Shown piece by piece: positions 25,002 to 38,159 of a stretch of 64,000 nucleotides of DNA. Both the position numbers and the translations under genes were made by a program. The number at the start of each line of letters is the position of its first letter. The stretch's first letter is position 1. The stretch spans positions 1,306,571 to 1,370,570 of the forward strand of contig NC_060964.1 in assembly GCF_910589235.1 (NCBI RefSeq), in the 5' to 3' direction. The stretch is from Vespa crabro (Eukaryota > Arthropoda > Insecta > Hymenoptera > Vespidae). Under the pieces are notes generated by a model, which did no database searches, was not told the origin of the DNA, and saw only the letters and a list, made by a program, of their open reading frames with translations.

Positions 25002-25908
25002 ATATGTATATGTATATATATAATAGGGAAATAATATTATTTATTGAATAATAAGATAAATGACAAAATATTAACTATCAATTTATGATCAACCCTTGAT
25101 CGTTGATTGTCTTACGATTAAATATCAAAAAATAACAGATTGTGATCTAACGAATATCAACGTTAAGAACAATCATTGATAAGAACGATTACTTTTTTTC
25201 TTTCTGTTTTTTTTTGTTTTACCATAATGTTGAATAAAACAATAATTTGTTTATTTATCCATATTCGTTCGATAAGATCTTCATACATATTTTTTATTCT
25301 TTTTTTTTTTTTTTTTTTTATTCTTCAAGTCCTAAGCACATTTTCAGGTTAGTCCCAACAATGATCAAAAATCTATAAGTACGTTACGAACGTTTATTAT
25401 TTTTCTTAGGTAATCGAAGTAAAAATTTCCCTTCTTTTTTTTTTCTTCAAATTTCAATTGCTATACAAAAACGAATCTTCCAATCAACATAGAAGTACCT
25501 AACGAAATGATTAAAAAAAAAAAAAGAAAAAAACGAAGTTATTAAAATATCTTGTAAAAAATTATATCTCTCTTTCTCTCTCAATCGTAAATTAATAAAC
25601 AAGGAACTCTAAGTATTTAATCTTTTAAAATATCATGCTCTATATCCCTATTCAAATATGCAAATGACGAAATTATTGTTCTATTCCATTGATTAATATA
25701 ATATTTAATGTGCATTACATTTATGATCGAATAATTCGCACACCCAATTTGATTACTTCTTTTATAAATTCGATTTGAAATAGAAAATCTATTTTCTTTT
25801 CTTTTCTTTTTTTTTGTAATAATATACATAATCTCGCTTTTTAAAATTTTTCGTTTATTGTTTATACCAATTACCAATTACCAGACACACACACACATAC
25901 AGGTAGCA

Positions 25909-25970
<62 letters not shown>

Positions 25971-26890
25971 AAAAATTAATCATATAATCTATTTTATATC
26001 TTTTCTTTATCATAAAATATTTATATACATATATATTTTTTTTTCAATTACAAAGGCGATATGTGAATCTCTTATTTATATTCTTAAGCGTATTGCATTA
26101 CATTTGTATCACGTCCGTATATTTTACGGATAAACAAGTAACAAGTAACAAGTATGTATGTATGTATATATGTATATATGTATGTATGTTGCATGTATAT
26201 ATGTCGTATGTATGTATGTGCGTGTTTGTATATTTTCCTGCACGTAGAAATAATAATGGTAGTAATTAGTAAATGATCTGCATCTTTAAACAAAAAAAAA
26301 AAAAAAAAAAAAAATAAATAAAAATAAAAAAAAAATATATGTACGTATGGTCCGTATTTATCGTTCATTATCTAAGATACGACTTATTAATCAGAAGAAA
26401 AATAGAAAAAAAAGGAAGAAAAAAAAAATATATATATATAATGGTACTATCTTTAAAATCAACTTTACAATTGCTTTGGCCTTACGCATTTATCATAATC
26501 TATTGATGAATATATCTCTTTTTAACACACGATATGTCAATATTAATCTCCGTATATACAAACTCTTAGATAGTTTAATAAAAATGTTAACGCGCACGCG
26601 CACGCGCATGCACGCACGTGCGTGCTCGATCGAGTTGTGTGGTATACGTGTACAACATATGGGTAATGAGAAATACGTTAACCTTTGTGCTATATCATAA
26701 TACAAAATAAGAAGAAAAAGAAAAAGAAAGAAAAAATGAATAAACGGAAGAGATCATCGTACCTAATAAAAAGAAGAGAAAAGACAAAATAATAGGAAAT
26801 AAAAAAGGAAAAACAAAAAGAGAGAGAGAAAGAGAGAGAGAGAAAGAGAGAGAAAGAAAGAGAGAGATAGGAGAGAGAGAGAGAAAGAGA
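24599..26890. other. Intergenic DNA and presumed 3' UTR of the ZAD gene; microsatellites
   Basis: No gene found. It contains the start region of the CEP162 transcript next to 24600, AT/GT microsatellites at 24949-25020 and 25914-25966, a poly(T) at 25300-25320, a CpG-containing alternating purine-pyrimidine tract at about 26590-26625, and GA-rich runs at 26819-26890 directly after the stop codon of the ZAD protein. Confidence 0.55.
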
Positions 26891-29424
26891 TCAACCGTAA
26901 CAAGTATGCAACTTGTAAAGTTCTTTGTTTGCGAAGCTTATATTACATCGTTCGCAATAATGTTTCAAATTAACAGATGAAGGAACATTTGTACTAGAAA
27001 AAGAAGTATCATCGATATTTGAAAGATCTTTCTTAATTTTTAGACTATTTCGGGAGTTGACTTGTTTCGCATTATGTCTCGTTGTCTCTGGTAATATATC
27101 GACATCGGCGAATTTCTTGATTTTACCACTTCTAAGATAAAAATTGTGACTCCTTAAATATTTTAACGATTGGCTTACCATAGGTAAACTCTTCTTACAT
27201 TTCGCGACTATTTTATTAGATTTGCTTAATACCTTTGGCAAGGATTCTAATTTATTAGACAAATGTAAACTATCCCTGGATTCTCGTAAATGACTCGTTG
27301 TAGGTATGAATTTTGATTCGGTTGTTTTCGGAACAATTTTTTGGGATATATCGTCGATATTAAGGGATGAATTTTTAACCGATTTACGCGTTTTATTCTT
27401 CTCGGAATTATCAACAATCATATTTTCGAGATCGTCGATGATTTCTTCCTTTATCTTCACCTTAACGTTCTTTTCCATGAATTTTGTCTTTTGTTTCGTC
27501 TTCTCGTTCGCTAATCTCCACTCGCGTGTAACGTTTTCAAGTTTTTGCTTTTTACCATTGACAAGATTAATATTGTGCGATAACGGCCGATACAAATTAT
27601 CAAAAGTTTTTCTTTTTCTTTCGTTATAATTGATCGTTCCTTTACGCGGTCTCAACGCACGGCCTTCGAAATTTGTTATCTTCTTCATCTCTTCTTCTTC
27701 TTCTTCTTCTTCTTCATCTTCCTCTTCCTCCTCCTCTTCCTTCTCTTCTTTTTCGCCTTGCTCTTTCGTATCCTCATTCTCTTCTTCATTCACCACTTCT
27801 ATCTCCTCCTCCTTCTCGATTTTTATCGTTGGTGTAATACTCGTTGTTGCCTCAGCCAAGGACGACATCGTCCTACGAATATCGTTGCTTGACTTTGCAC
27901 CGTTATGCACTTTAAAGGTACTGTGTAATTTCTTCCTTGTTTCTACATAATTAACGGAAATTTTTCTAGGTCGTAAAATGCAGGTCAAGGGATTCCTTAA
28001 TACCTCGCCTTTTATGCGACGATTTCTATAGATTTTATCGTTATCCCGAGATATATTCGTGCCGATCATTTCGTTCTTTCGTTCAGATAAATTATTTATA
28101 GAAATTCTTTTGGAATAGGGACTAGGTAAAATATCGTTTCTAATGATTTCCAATGAATCATCAGCAACAGTTCTAGTTTCCACGTTTGTTTCATCATTTG
28201 TAGATTTCTTTGTAGCGCAAGATTTTTTATATTCGTTCGATATCGACCGTTCCCTTTGATTTTTTTTATCGCACCAACATTGGCAATAAGTTTTATATGA
28301 CATCTTTTCGCGAATTCCACATGTCCTTGATGATCTATTCATGGGAAATGTTCTTGATTTCATTGAATCTATGTAATTGACATTCTTAACGATCGGATCC
28401 AAATCATACATTTCGTAATCGATCGGTTCGACCTTGATCTTGACATTTTTTATTTGAACCATAGGTATACCGATTCTCTCCTTCGATTCTTCTTTTTTCT
28501 TCATCCAGGACAATTGGCTTTTTAAATGTGCGTCCGTTTTCAAGCAATTCAAATAAAATTTGTAAAATTCTTCGAGTTTGAAGCTACACAAATGACACAT
28601 CAACTTCGGTAATAAATCCATTTCATGCACCTGAAATCATCAAATTCTTCTCTAAACGATCAATTTAGAAATATTACAGTTTAATAAAAAATTTAATGTT
28701 CAATATTAACTAAAAATTTTTCTATCGATATTTTGAAAACTTCGTTTGAACATGCTTCGATAATATTCGACGATATTTAAAATAACAATAAAATTGTAGA
28801 AAAGTTTAAAAAATTAGAAAAATATATATACTTTTATATCCTCATAATATCCCTAAAACTAATCAAACATGGCTCCTAGAAAGAAAGGAAAAAAAAAAGC
28901 AAAGAAAAAAAAACACGATATGCCCACGTATATTTAATATCTTTGACGAGGAATAAGAAAAAAAAAATCAATATACGTTAGGCATAATTTATCGATTAAA
29001 ATTACGCAATATCATTGATTATTTGGTCTTTGTGTTTATAAGCAATTTTGCAGACGTGACGTTGCGATAACCTAACTTTTTGGCGGCCTACCCTTAAAGA
29101 GCCAAGCGCGCCTATTTTCTAACTTGAGTGTATATGGAGTTCCTATCGAACAGTTTAACAATGCGCATCGATCGAATATATCGAGTCGCCGTTTCATCCT
29201 CAATCAAATTTTCATCGTATTAGGATCAACGAGAGGACGCGTCCGTCTACCGTGTGCCGTAAATTCAAGTAAGTAGCCTACTTGGAATATGAAAGCGTGG
29301 AGAGGTGCGAGGAGAAACGTAGAAGGAAGGAGAAAGAAAAGAGAAGGAGAGAAGAAAGCGAAGAGGATCGACAGGGAATAAAAGAAAGAGAAAAAGAGAG
29401 AGAGAGAGATAGAGAGAGAGAGAT

Positions 29425-29468
<44 letters not shown>

Positions 29469-29854
29469 GGATACGGAAGATAGGGATATATCGCAAAAGG
29501 ACCATAATAATAGCCACGTTTATGCCCGCCAAAGAATAAGAAGTTTCTAAGTTATATGGGTGAGAGTATAACAGCATCGGCTGCGAGAAAAACGGCACGT
29601 ACCATGATCGGTAGAACGGCGTTGATCTTTCTGATGTGGTTCTTCTTCTTGTCGAAGATATTTATGGAGATACCGGACTTGTTGCCGCATAGGCGGCACG
29701 CGTGGCTCGCCTCGAGGGTCTCCATAAAGCCCGATCGATCGTGCGTCGTGACGAAGGAGCACGAAGAAGAACGATCCTCGGTGGCTCTCTCACTCGCGGA
29801 CGTTGCGAGCTCGTGGGTACTCGTGGGTCGCTCCCTCGCGCCACGATCTCGCAT
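26891..29854 (-). CDS. ZAD (zinc-finger-associated domain) protein lacking a C2H2 array
   Basis: Two minus-strand exons: 29603-29854 and 26891-28630, joined in phase 0 (donor ATG/gtacgt, acceptor tttcag/GTGCAT). The joined start reads HACRLCGNKSG...INAVLPIM / VHEMDLLPKLMCHLCSFKLEEFYKF, with the four ZAD cysteines (CRLC and CHLC) and the typical spacing. ZAD domains mediate dimerisation in insect transcription factors. The rest (about 560 residues) is charged and disordered, with a long acidic run around 27680-27800. The only finger-like sequence is the very C terminus (CERCNISFANKELYKLHTC), which has the Cys pair and one His but lacks the normal last His. Start is uncertain: the first in-frame ATG is at 29854 (663 residues), but the ATG at 29725, 10 residues before CRLC, gives a more usual ZAD start (620 residues). 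Gene not identified further. Confidence 0.83.
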
Positions 29855-30663
29855 ATGACTCGGCTTAATTCGGTTTAATTCGGTTATCCTCGCCTTCGCT
29901 CGGTATTTTTCGACATGACTTCCCGAGTGCGCGCTCTAGACTCACCACCCAATAACGGCACTACCAACGGAACACTAAGCTTTTAGAATCTATTTTCTAC
30001 TACCCTACGTCCTACACGGTTTACAATAACAATCTTTCACAATTTACGATTCTGAACATTATTTTTCCATACGTATGTACGCATGTATTCCAGTCAATCG
30101 GTAAATTGACCGTAAGCACTTTACGGAAAATATTCTAGTCATGATTAGTTCTATCGACGATCGCGCAATCGCACTTTTGTCCTGCTTTGCCGCCACTCGA
30201 AAGAAGGGATCGAGCTGAAGTAGGTTGCATGTGAAAATAGAATTGATAGATCTCTTACCATATTTAACATCGATGTGCCTTCCTACTCTCTTTTTTATTG
30301 TTAATCAAATACCATTAATTCGATGGTGGTTTGAATATTTATTACTTTTTCTTTTTTTCATTTTCTACGGAGTCATATCGAAATATTATACATTAGAATT
30401 TTAAATAAAACACTAGTAATTTGCAATAAAATAAAAAAAATGTTAAAGAATGTTTGATTGTTTGTACTAATATAAACGCGATACAAACTATATAAACTTT
30501 TACTTTGAACGTATCGACTCTCATGTAAGATATATCGAATGCAATCGATAATTATCGAAGTACTACGGAGTATGACGTATCGCTAGTGTCGAGCAACTTT
30601 TGTTTGTAAAGTAGTGACAATTAATATTTGTTTATTTATCGATTAATACAAAATTCTTCTATA
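29855..30663. promoter_or_regulatory. Shared upstream region of the divergent ZAD and SYF2 genes
   Basis: The 0.8-kb gap between two head-to-head genes (ZAD minus, SYF2 plus) holds no further gene. The side next to the ZAD gene is relatively GC-rich; the side next to SYF2 contains TATGACGTATCG at about 30568-30580 and lacks a clear TATA box. The arrangement suggests either two close promoters or a broad bidirectional one. Confidence 0.45.
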
Positions 30664-31562
30664 ATGGAAACAAATGTAGAATTGCAAGAAAAGTCTTTAA
30701 AAGATAAACAAGTAGAATGGAAAAAACGTTTACGGGAGCTTCACACGAAAAGGGTAAATAGTTTGCACTTGAATGTATATTAACCTCAATTGTATTATTA
30801 TTGTATTATTGCTATTGTACTATGTAAAGTGTTTTAACTCTGTAGAATGAAGCAAGACAAGAGAATCACAAAGAAGTCGTTGAAGAGGATAAGAGAAATA
30901 AACTTCCAGCAAATTGGGAATCAAGAAAAAGACAAGCCGAATGGATAATACAAGATGAAGCGGCTAGGAAAATTGCAGAAGAAAAGGGAGAAGATTATGA
31001 AAGAATTAAATTACTTCACATAGATGCAACGGAAGCAGAGCGCATAGCAAGAAAAAAGAAAAATAAGAAAAATCCGGATCCAGGCTTTTCAGATTATGAA
31101 CAAGCTGCTGTTCGTCAATATAATAGATTAGTTAAAAATATTAAACCAAATATGGAATCATATGAAGAACTCAAAGAAAAACTTGGACCTGCATTTTATG
31201 GGGATAAAAATACAATTTTGCATGGCCTTCATGAAGATAAGAAAGAAGCAATTGATAAAATGGTTGACAATTTGGAAAAACAGTAAGAAAATTTTCATTT
31301 TTATAATATAAATTAATAAATTTAAATTTTTTACTTTGATATATAAATTCTTATTAAAAATATACTAATAAATTATATTTACTGTGATTTTTATAGGATT
31401 GCTAAACGAGAGAGGTATAGTAGAAGAAGAATGCATAATGACGATGCGGATATTGATTATATTAATGAACGTAATGCTAAATTCAATGAAAAATTAGAAA
31501 GATTTTATGGCGAATATACTCGTGAGACCAAACTCAATTTAGAACGTGGCACAGCTATTTAA
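30664..31562 (+). CDS. Syf2: Pre-mRNA-splicing factor SYF2
   Basis: Component of the spliceosome, associated with the Prp19/NineTeen complex, acting in the nucleus. Three exons: 30664-30753, 30846-31282, 31397-31562; phases 0 and 2 fit and give 230 residues, similar to the human protein (243). Diagnostic conserved segments are FSDYEQAAVRQYNRLVKNIK, the LEKQIAKRERYSRRR junction across intron 2, and DDADIDYINERNAKFNEKLE near the end. The N terminus is Lys/Glu-rich helical sequence as in the family. The second exon lacks an internal start, which is why open-frame scans miss this gene. It points away from the ZAD gene and converges with the TAB2 gene. Confidence 0.97.
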
Positions 31563-32005
31563 CTTTTTTTTTTTAATGTATATAACTAATACTTTGTGTT
31601 ATTTATCAAAAAAAAAAAAAAATAATTATAGATAAAAGATATATTGTTTAAATATATTATAAATACGTATTTATTTATTGCTTACCTGTTCCTGCATATC
31701 ATTTATTGCAATATACTCGCATTGAAAAGCTAGGAATATATTTGGTATAAAATAGAAACGCTTCAAAAAAGAATCCATATTAGAAAGAACTGTTACAATG
31801 AAATGATCAGTTTTAATTTCATTGTTTGCACTAATCACGAATAGAAAATTAAGATAAATTAAACTAAATTAAGTTAATTTAAATTAAATTATTACATTAT
31901 TTATGCATCTCTATGTTTACAGTTTATATCCCTACATTGCTTTTATTTAAATTAAATAATTTGAAATTATATTTACACTTCTTCAAGTTTCTAATTCACT
32001 TCACA
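31563..32005. other. Convergent 3' ends of SYF2 and the TAB2-side transcript
   Basis: AT-rich, no gene. On the minus strand an AATAAA (plus-strand coordinates 31942-31947) lies about 60 bases beyond the stop codon of the short exon chain at 32006-32511 and is its likely poly(A) signal. SYF2 presumably ends between 31563 and about 31680. Confidence 0.5.
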
Positions 32006-32511
32006 TCATACAACCCAACTGTGCACTGTACCTATAAGCAAAGAAAAAACATTTAATGATATAAAAGACAAATTCTATACATCTGTTGGTTAAAACATTC
32101 AGATGTTTGAAAATACTTACGTCTTGGTGAAAAATTATGATGATGTGTAACGCGTATATGAATATCTTGTGTTTCACCTATAAATTTAAAATAGATGTTA
32201 AAAAATAGTTGAAAATTGTTTATTTTTCCAACTTTTCATTTTAAAGTAATTTAATTAAAATTAAATCATTTTAAAGTAAAGAGTCTTTAAAGTAACTTAA
32301 AAACTATTTACATTTTATTGTAAATTTAAAATAAAAAGAATTAATATGTACTTTCCCCGTACTTACCAATATATTCAATTTGCACATACTTAATAAGTAT
32401 ATTCAATCATATTGATTAACACATCCACATGCAAAAAAAAAAGTAAACAAAAGGGTAATAGAACAAAAATAAAAACAAAAGTACCTACTTTCCATCATTG
32501 TACTGTATTCA
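32006..32511 (-). CDS. Three small splice-compatible coding exons, probable alternative C terminus of TAB2
   Basis: On the minus strand, three exons fit one open frame: 32489-32511 (23 bases, acceptor aatcag, donor gtaggt), 32121-32177 (57 bases, acceptor tatag, donor gtaagt) and 32006-32031 (acceptor tatag, stop TGA at 32006). The joined peptide reads EYSTMMESETQDIHIRVTHH... and ends in RRTVHSWVV. The first exon needs a phase-2 donor upstream. The TAB2 last exon offers only weak candidates for that (a gttgtt in LLQ(E)), so the link to TAB2 is not proven; these could be the last exons of an unseen transcript. A poly(A) signal follows at 31942-31947. Confidence 0.5.
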
Positions 32512-33085
32512 CTGATTAGAAATACGTACGATTCATTTTAATAACTATAAATACAATAACAAATTCATTGAAATTATGTACAATAATAAATCCACCAAAG
32601 TTATGGATCATTCTAACTTGATAAAAAACAAATACTTTAATAAATCTTATCAAATTGTTTTAATCTCTTAACCGGGCTATTTAACTCATCGCAAAGATTT
32701 AACTTTTCTTGTGATAAATGAATAAATAAATCATTTGTTTCTCACTCCTATTAAAAGAGCATTATATGTTTAAATTATTCATCTTCTGTCAAAAATTTCT
32801 TTTCCGTATTATTTCATCATCATTTTTAATTAAATAAATTCACATTAATTGCAAATACTTCCAATTAACAAGTTAATAAATGAAATCATCCTTGATCGAG
32901 TATTTTCATAAAGTAACTTAAAAAATTGTGAAGAAATAATTATTTGATAAATAAATTCTACAAGATTAGTAAATGGTTTGATAAATTCTTGGTATCAGTT
33001 TAATCACTCAATAAACCACTCAATAAATTATTCAAAACTCGTTATAAAATCAAACGAAAAAAAAAAGAATTAAGAAAACATGCCG

Positions 33086-34507
33086 TTAGGACGGTTTGTT
33101 TGTTCGATCGAACAACTCTTGTAAAAGATTATTAAATGAGTTTGACACATTGACTTGTTCAAGCGGCAATCCATGTACCCTACCTGCATTGCCATGATCC
33201 AAAAGTCTCGGCATGTCACACTGTTCGCACTTATTCATCAACGGATGATTATCAAAGGTACACATCCTGCAAACCCACGAAGGTCCATCCCTATCTTCTT
33301 CTCTATCATTTACATCAGCAGTACCCGTAGAGGGTTGCCAAACTGGTGGCTGACTTGGCAACGGCGGTGGTGCCAGATGAGAGGACGGTAGAAAAGGTTG
33401 ACCAGTATAAATGCCCTGATAAAATTCTTCATTTGTTTCACCTAAAGGTACTGTAAAAATGATAAGGAAAAAAGTTGATAATAAAATAATGTAATCATCG
33501 ATGTATATATAGTGTAAAGGCTATTTATAAATTAAAATACAGTTCATTGGAATTCAAAACATACAAAACGATCTTATAAGTTTAATTAATACCTCATTAA
33601 GGCTATTAATTGAAAACGAAAATTAAAATTCATTTTTAAATACATAACGCACATTATATTTCGTTAATTAACTTTAGGCCTATAATTGCTTAACAATTGA
33701 TTTTACAGATAATTGATTAAAATATTTAATTGATTAATTAAAAAAATGCAAGATGCTCAATAAGAAAAATTAAAAATCATTGAACTTCCGGTTTAACCGG
33801 AAGTCAAATATTTTATTTCGTAAACCTAAAATATTTGAGACGACATCATGAAACTTTTTTTAATATATTTTTTTCTTATTGTTTCTAACAAATGTGATAT
33901 TGAAACTTGTCCTTAATTTATAATCAATCAATATACATGTTGTATATAAAATTAGATAAAATAATTTTTAACAAATTTACCTCGTGGATCCGACCACTGA
34001 TCCACTTCGTCTGCAAGTCTGTCACATTCGATTTGCAATTGGTAAATTTCGCTTCGTAATTTTTTCTTCAGTTCCTACGTAAAATAGCAAACATAATGGG
34101 CTCCGTAATGGCAATATTTGAAATTCGTTCTTTTTCCAATTTTATCTACCTGAGGCGATATCGAAGAATCTGGGGGTCTCGCTAGAGACTGCAGTTCTTT
34201 CTTCATTGCTTCAAGTCGTCCCTTTTCGGCTCTTAATTCCTTGGCGAGTCTTTCCTTCCTTGCTAATTGTTCAGCGACCAGTTTTCTTTGATGTTCTGCC
34301 ACTAAAAATATAAACGATCGAAGATTTAACGATTATATTTTTATGCAAGATTTGTTAGAATTTCGCAATATTATTTTTATTGCTTTTCCTAAATAGAAAT
34401 TCTCTTTAGAAATTCTTACTTCGACGTCATAATGACAAAGAGTTTGGGTTGCAGAGAAGGCTAAAAAAGGAGCGACGATGCGGAGTGCAACGTTCAGGAA
34501 ACATGCG

Positions 34508-34566
<59 letters not shown>

Positions 34567-37496
34567 GAGAGGAGAGAGAGAGAAAGAGAGAGAGAGAGTA
34601 CATTGCGACGATCGTAAGAAGGAAAAGCAGATCAGGTGGTCCACGTAGAATAGCCGTGGCGTGGCTATGTATAGCCGGAGCGTGGGGTTAGGAATGCGTA
34701 AATATCGTTCTCACTGTTTCATGTGGGCGTAGTACGTGCGACCGACTAACTCACAGGTAAATATACGTAGACGTTGATCTAAGAAGAGACTCCGAGGAGA
34801 TAAAGGACAAAGAACGATAATCGTTATAGACCGATGTTATTTGAATTATGTATGTAACTATGTGCATATATACATATGTACATATGTAAATTCATTACCT
34901 TGGCTTAACGGCGAACGATTCTGATCCTGGCCGATTAACGGTTTTTCTTTAACGGGACTAGAGGGAGGAGAGATTGCTGTTGGTTCAGACGGAGTCGCAG
35001 GGAGACTATTAGACGAAATAATATTCGTTATTGTTGGAACCGAAGGTGTGGTCGGGGCACTCATTGTTGTCGTCGGCCTTGGCAGCTGACTCGGAGGTCC
35101 GGCAGGAAGTCCTAAAAACAAGAAACGCATTCGTTGTTGTTCGAACGATCCTTGCTTTATTGAAGTAGCTCGAAAGGATTGCAATAAAAAATGATTATAT
35201 ACCTGGAGGCCTCTGTGGACTAATTTGAGCGGGGGGAAGCAGGCTGTTAGGTCTGGCCGGACCCATTGGTGGTCTGATTCTTGCAGCAGCCACGCTGCCA
35301 ACGCTTCCCGGGCCGATGCTAATCTGCAAGCGGCTTTGAAATCCTCGTGGGTCCAAAGACGAGGTCGAATATGTTAAACTCGAGCCTTGCGACCTGATGT
35401 CGATTGGTGCCTGTGGTTCTGATGATGGTGGCCTCAGTGTCAAGCTAACTGATGTGTAACTTCGCGCGTGATCAAATTGTCCAGCGTTTTTTCCTACAGC
35501 CAACTGAGGATCCGCGTAATGGGGTCGGGGTTCGACAACGAGATCGCTTCGTTTACATGTACCGATTGTCGGCACCGTTCGGAAGTCTGCGGATTGCATA
35601 GATTACATAAAATGAATTTATTATGTTTTACCTTGAACAATGATAAACGGCATGACTGAGATTGATCGAAGAAGGAACTATGGAGAGAAAAGGAATACTT
35701 GGCGTTTACCGTGCCAAAGAGATAAAGAATATAAAAAACGAAATAAAGAAAATAATTTGAAATAAATTTCAATGAAAATAGGAAAAAATAAAAATAAAAA
35801 CAAAAAGTAAACTTATCGGAAAAAGTCAAAATGAAAAAAAAGAAAAGTAGAACGATGAATAAAAAATGAAAAGAGAAATGTTTGCGTGGAAGGTGTGGGC
35901 AAACAGAAGAACCAAGGATCGATTTTTGAATAGTGTCCAAACTTTAATTCCCTAACTGTTACTCTCAATTGTTATTAATTATATGCTCCTGTTTGACTGC
36001 TTTCTTATTTTTTTGGAAGTAAGACAATATGTTTAAGTAGTATCATTCTCGATCGATATTCGGAAGAAGTCGACGGTTAATTTCAAACCTCATGTAATCG
36101 ATTGTTACGATCGTGTGTTAGTTACCATCATTGACAAAACAGTTTCGCATCGCGTTAGTGCGTGCGATCAAAAATAATATTCAACCATTTTGATTGTTAT
36201 TATACTTTTGCTGTTAAACTTGAGAAAAACAAAAGAATATTGATCAAATTTGAGAAAAAGAAATAAACTACGTATATATATAACATTTAGATATGGCAGA
36301 TATGTGGTGGTCACATCGTACCGCGGTTGCCCGCAGGACTGCAGGCGACATTAACATTGAGTTCGAATCCAGGAGCAACATTGCTACTTGAGCAATTGTT
36401 GCCATTGGTATTTGCGGACGGGACGTCATCGAAAAAACCGCGCGCTTTGCAAGCTGCAGGTGCGGAAGAGGGTGCAAGTGGTTCGTTCGTAGTTACGGAT
36501 GGTGATGCCGCGGTACGTGAACAGCCAATAGGATAACGTCGCGCCACGCCGATGTCCAATGAGGCTGGCCTAGGAGGTCGCGAACCGTTGCCATTCGACG
36601 TAATGCGTTGCAATGATTGGTGATTCATTGCGCAGCAACGCTGTTGTTGTTGCTGTTGTTGCTGATAATGCTGCTGTTGCTGCTGCTGATGCGATTGATG
36701 ATGATGTTGAGCAGCAACAGCAGCAGCAGGTGGGGGCAGTGGAAAAGCGCCCGGTGTTGGACGCGATTCTTGGGTTGCTCGTAGACTTCTTGCACATATC
36801 TCCTTGTCGTGGCTGTTCTGCAACGCACACGCATCTGAATCAGCCAGCTTTTTTTCTCTGTTCATGCGTGATTCTTTCTTCGTTAAAATCGAGCGGTCCA
36901 TCCAATTTATCTTATAATTTACTGCTCATATATTTTATCAATAATAAATCTCGCGAGAGATTATAGAAAGCAATACATCTCGAGCCCACACAAGTTCCAC
37001 GCTACGTGCAAATGAGTATGATAATGTGCGAGGAGTGAAGTGGTAATGGATAAACGTTCGCACATTTAATATCGAATGCGTATGAAATTTGTTATAGTTT
37101 ATTCGAATCGATCAAGTATATTATATATAAATATGTATCGGTTATTTAATTTTTGGATTAAATAATTTGATCAAAAGATAAAAGTTCACAAAACAACACA
37201 AATATTATATTGAAAAGAGATTTAGTAGGATAACTGGAAAAAGAAATGAAAAAAATAGAAAAAGATTATAGATTAAAAATTATATTCATACAAATTATAA
37301 TAATCAAGATGGATTAGGAAATTGTAGTTAAAAGATTGACTTGTACTTAAGGTTTTCAAAAAAAAATCTGGATAAATGTTAGCTGTACCTGTGCGATGCA
37401 CTGGGAGACGACGTAATCAGGGAGCGCAGGGAACTGCTGCTTCAGCTCGTGGAACAGCTGCATGATAGCGATGTTAGAGCAGTGGCACTCCCCCAT
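33086..37496 (-). CDS. Tab2: TAK1-binding protein TAB2/TAB3 orthologue
   Basis: Adaptor that links K63-linked polyubiquitin to the kinase TAK1; in flies it acts in the Imd immune pathway and in JNK signalling. Seven minus-strand exons: 37389-37496, 36322-36817, 35203-35586, 34899-35111, 34150-34301, 33981-34074, 33086-33450; all phases fit, giving 603 residues (human TAB2 693). Exon 1 starts the CUE domain (LFHELKQQFPALPDYVVSQC), completed by exon 2. Exon 2 also has His/Gln runs. Exons 3-4 are Pro/Ser-rich linker. Exons 5-6 (about residues 401-482) are coiled coil (AEHQRKLVAEQLARKERLAK), the TAK1-binding side. Residues about 540-567 form the NZF ubiquitin-binding finger: WVCRMCTFDNHPLMNKCEQC, with all four Cys and the NHP signature. 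Start chosen at 37496; the in-frame ATG 11 codons later (MQLFHEL) is an alternative. The 5' UTR part of exon 1 begins at 37527 after a tgtag acceptor. Confidence 0.94.
34510..34600. repeat. (GA)n microsatellite in Tab2 intron 4
   Basis: A GA run of about 55 bases followed by imperfect GA-rich sequence to about 34600, in the intron between exons 4 and 5 of Tab2. Confidence 0.95.
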
Positions 37497-38159
37497 CGTG
37501 GGCCCCCATCCTCTTGGCAGGGATTACCTACAGGTGCCAGGATCTCTTGTTATCCATGTCTCATTTCTCTTCCTTCTTACTCATTCTCTCTTTCAGATTA
37601 AATTTTTATTTATTAGAACTATCATCAAAATTAATCACAAAAATTGATTACATAATATATTCATAGATCAAATCTAAATTATCATCAAATAAATACTAAA
37701 ACGAACGTTCACCTTTTCAAATTGAACGACCTAATGTTTCAGAAATAAAGAGGGTTTTTTTTATTAAGTTATCCATTAACGTCACTAACCATTCACCTTT
37801 AATAGAGTTAATATTGGCCGACAGATTATTACGAAATGAAAATATTCAAACAACATCCGTTAGCTATACAAATTAGCGTTAAATATTGATATCTGTCGTA
37901 CCTGTTTTTGGCCACGTTGCAAAGAAATTATTCCGGGAAGCTTAATTCTCGCACGTATTTATATTATATCGAACCGACACTTTTTATTTGGGACGAGTTT
38001 CCTGAAAATTTATTCGACGATAAAATCGATAAAAATTACGATTAAATTCAAAAAGAATAATGGATGATATTCCTGCTGCAAAATAAAAATATCGACGTTT
38101 CATCGTTTAAAAATCGTACGTAGTTGTTGATTTTCTAAATAAAGTAGATCGTGAAATTG

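Noticed and set aside
29282..29598. Open frames on both strands in the ZAD intron
   Set aside because: Low-complexity translation of a GA microsatellite.
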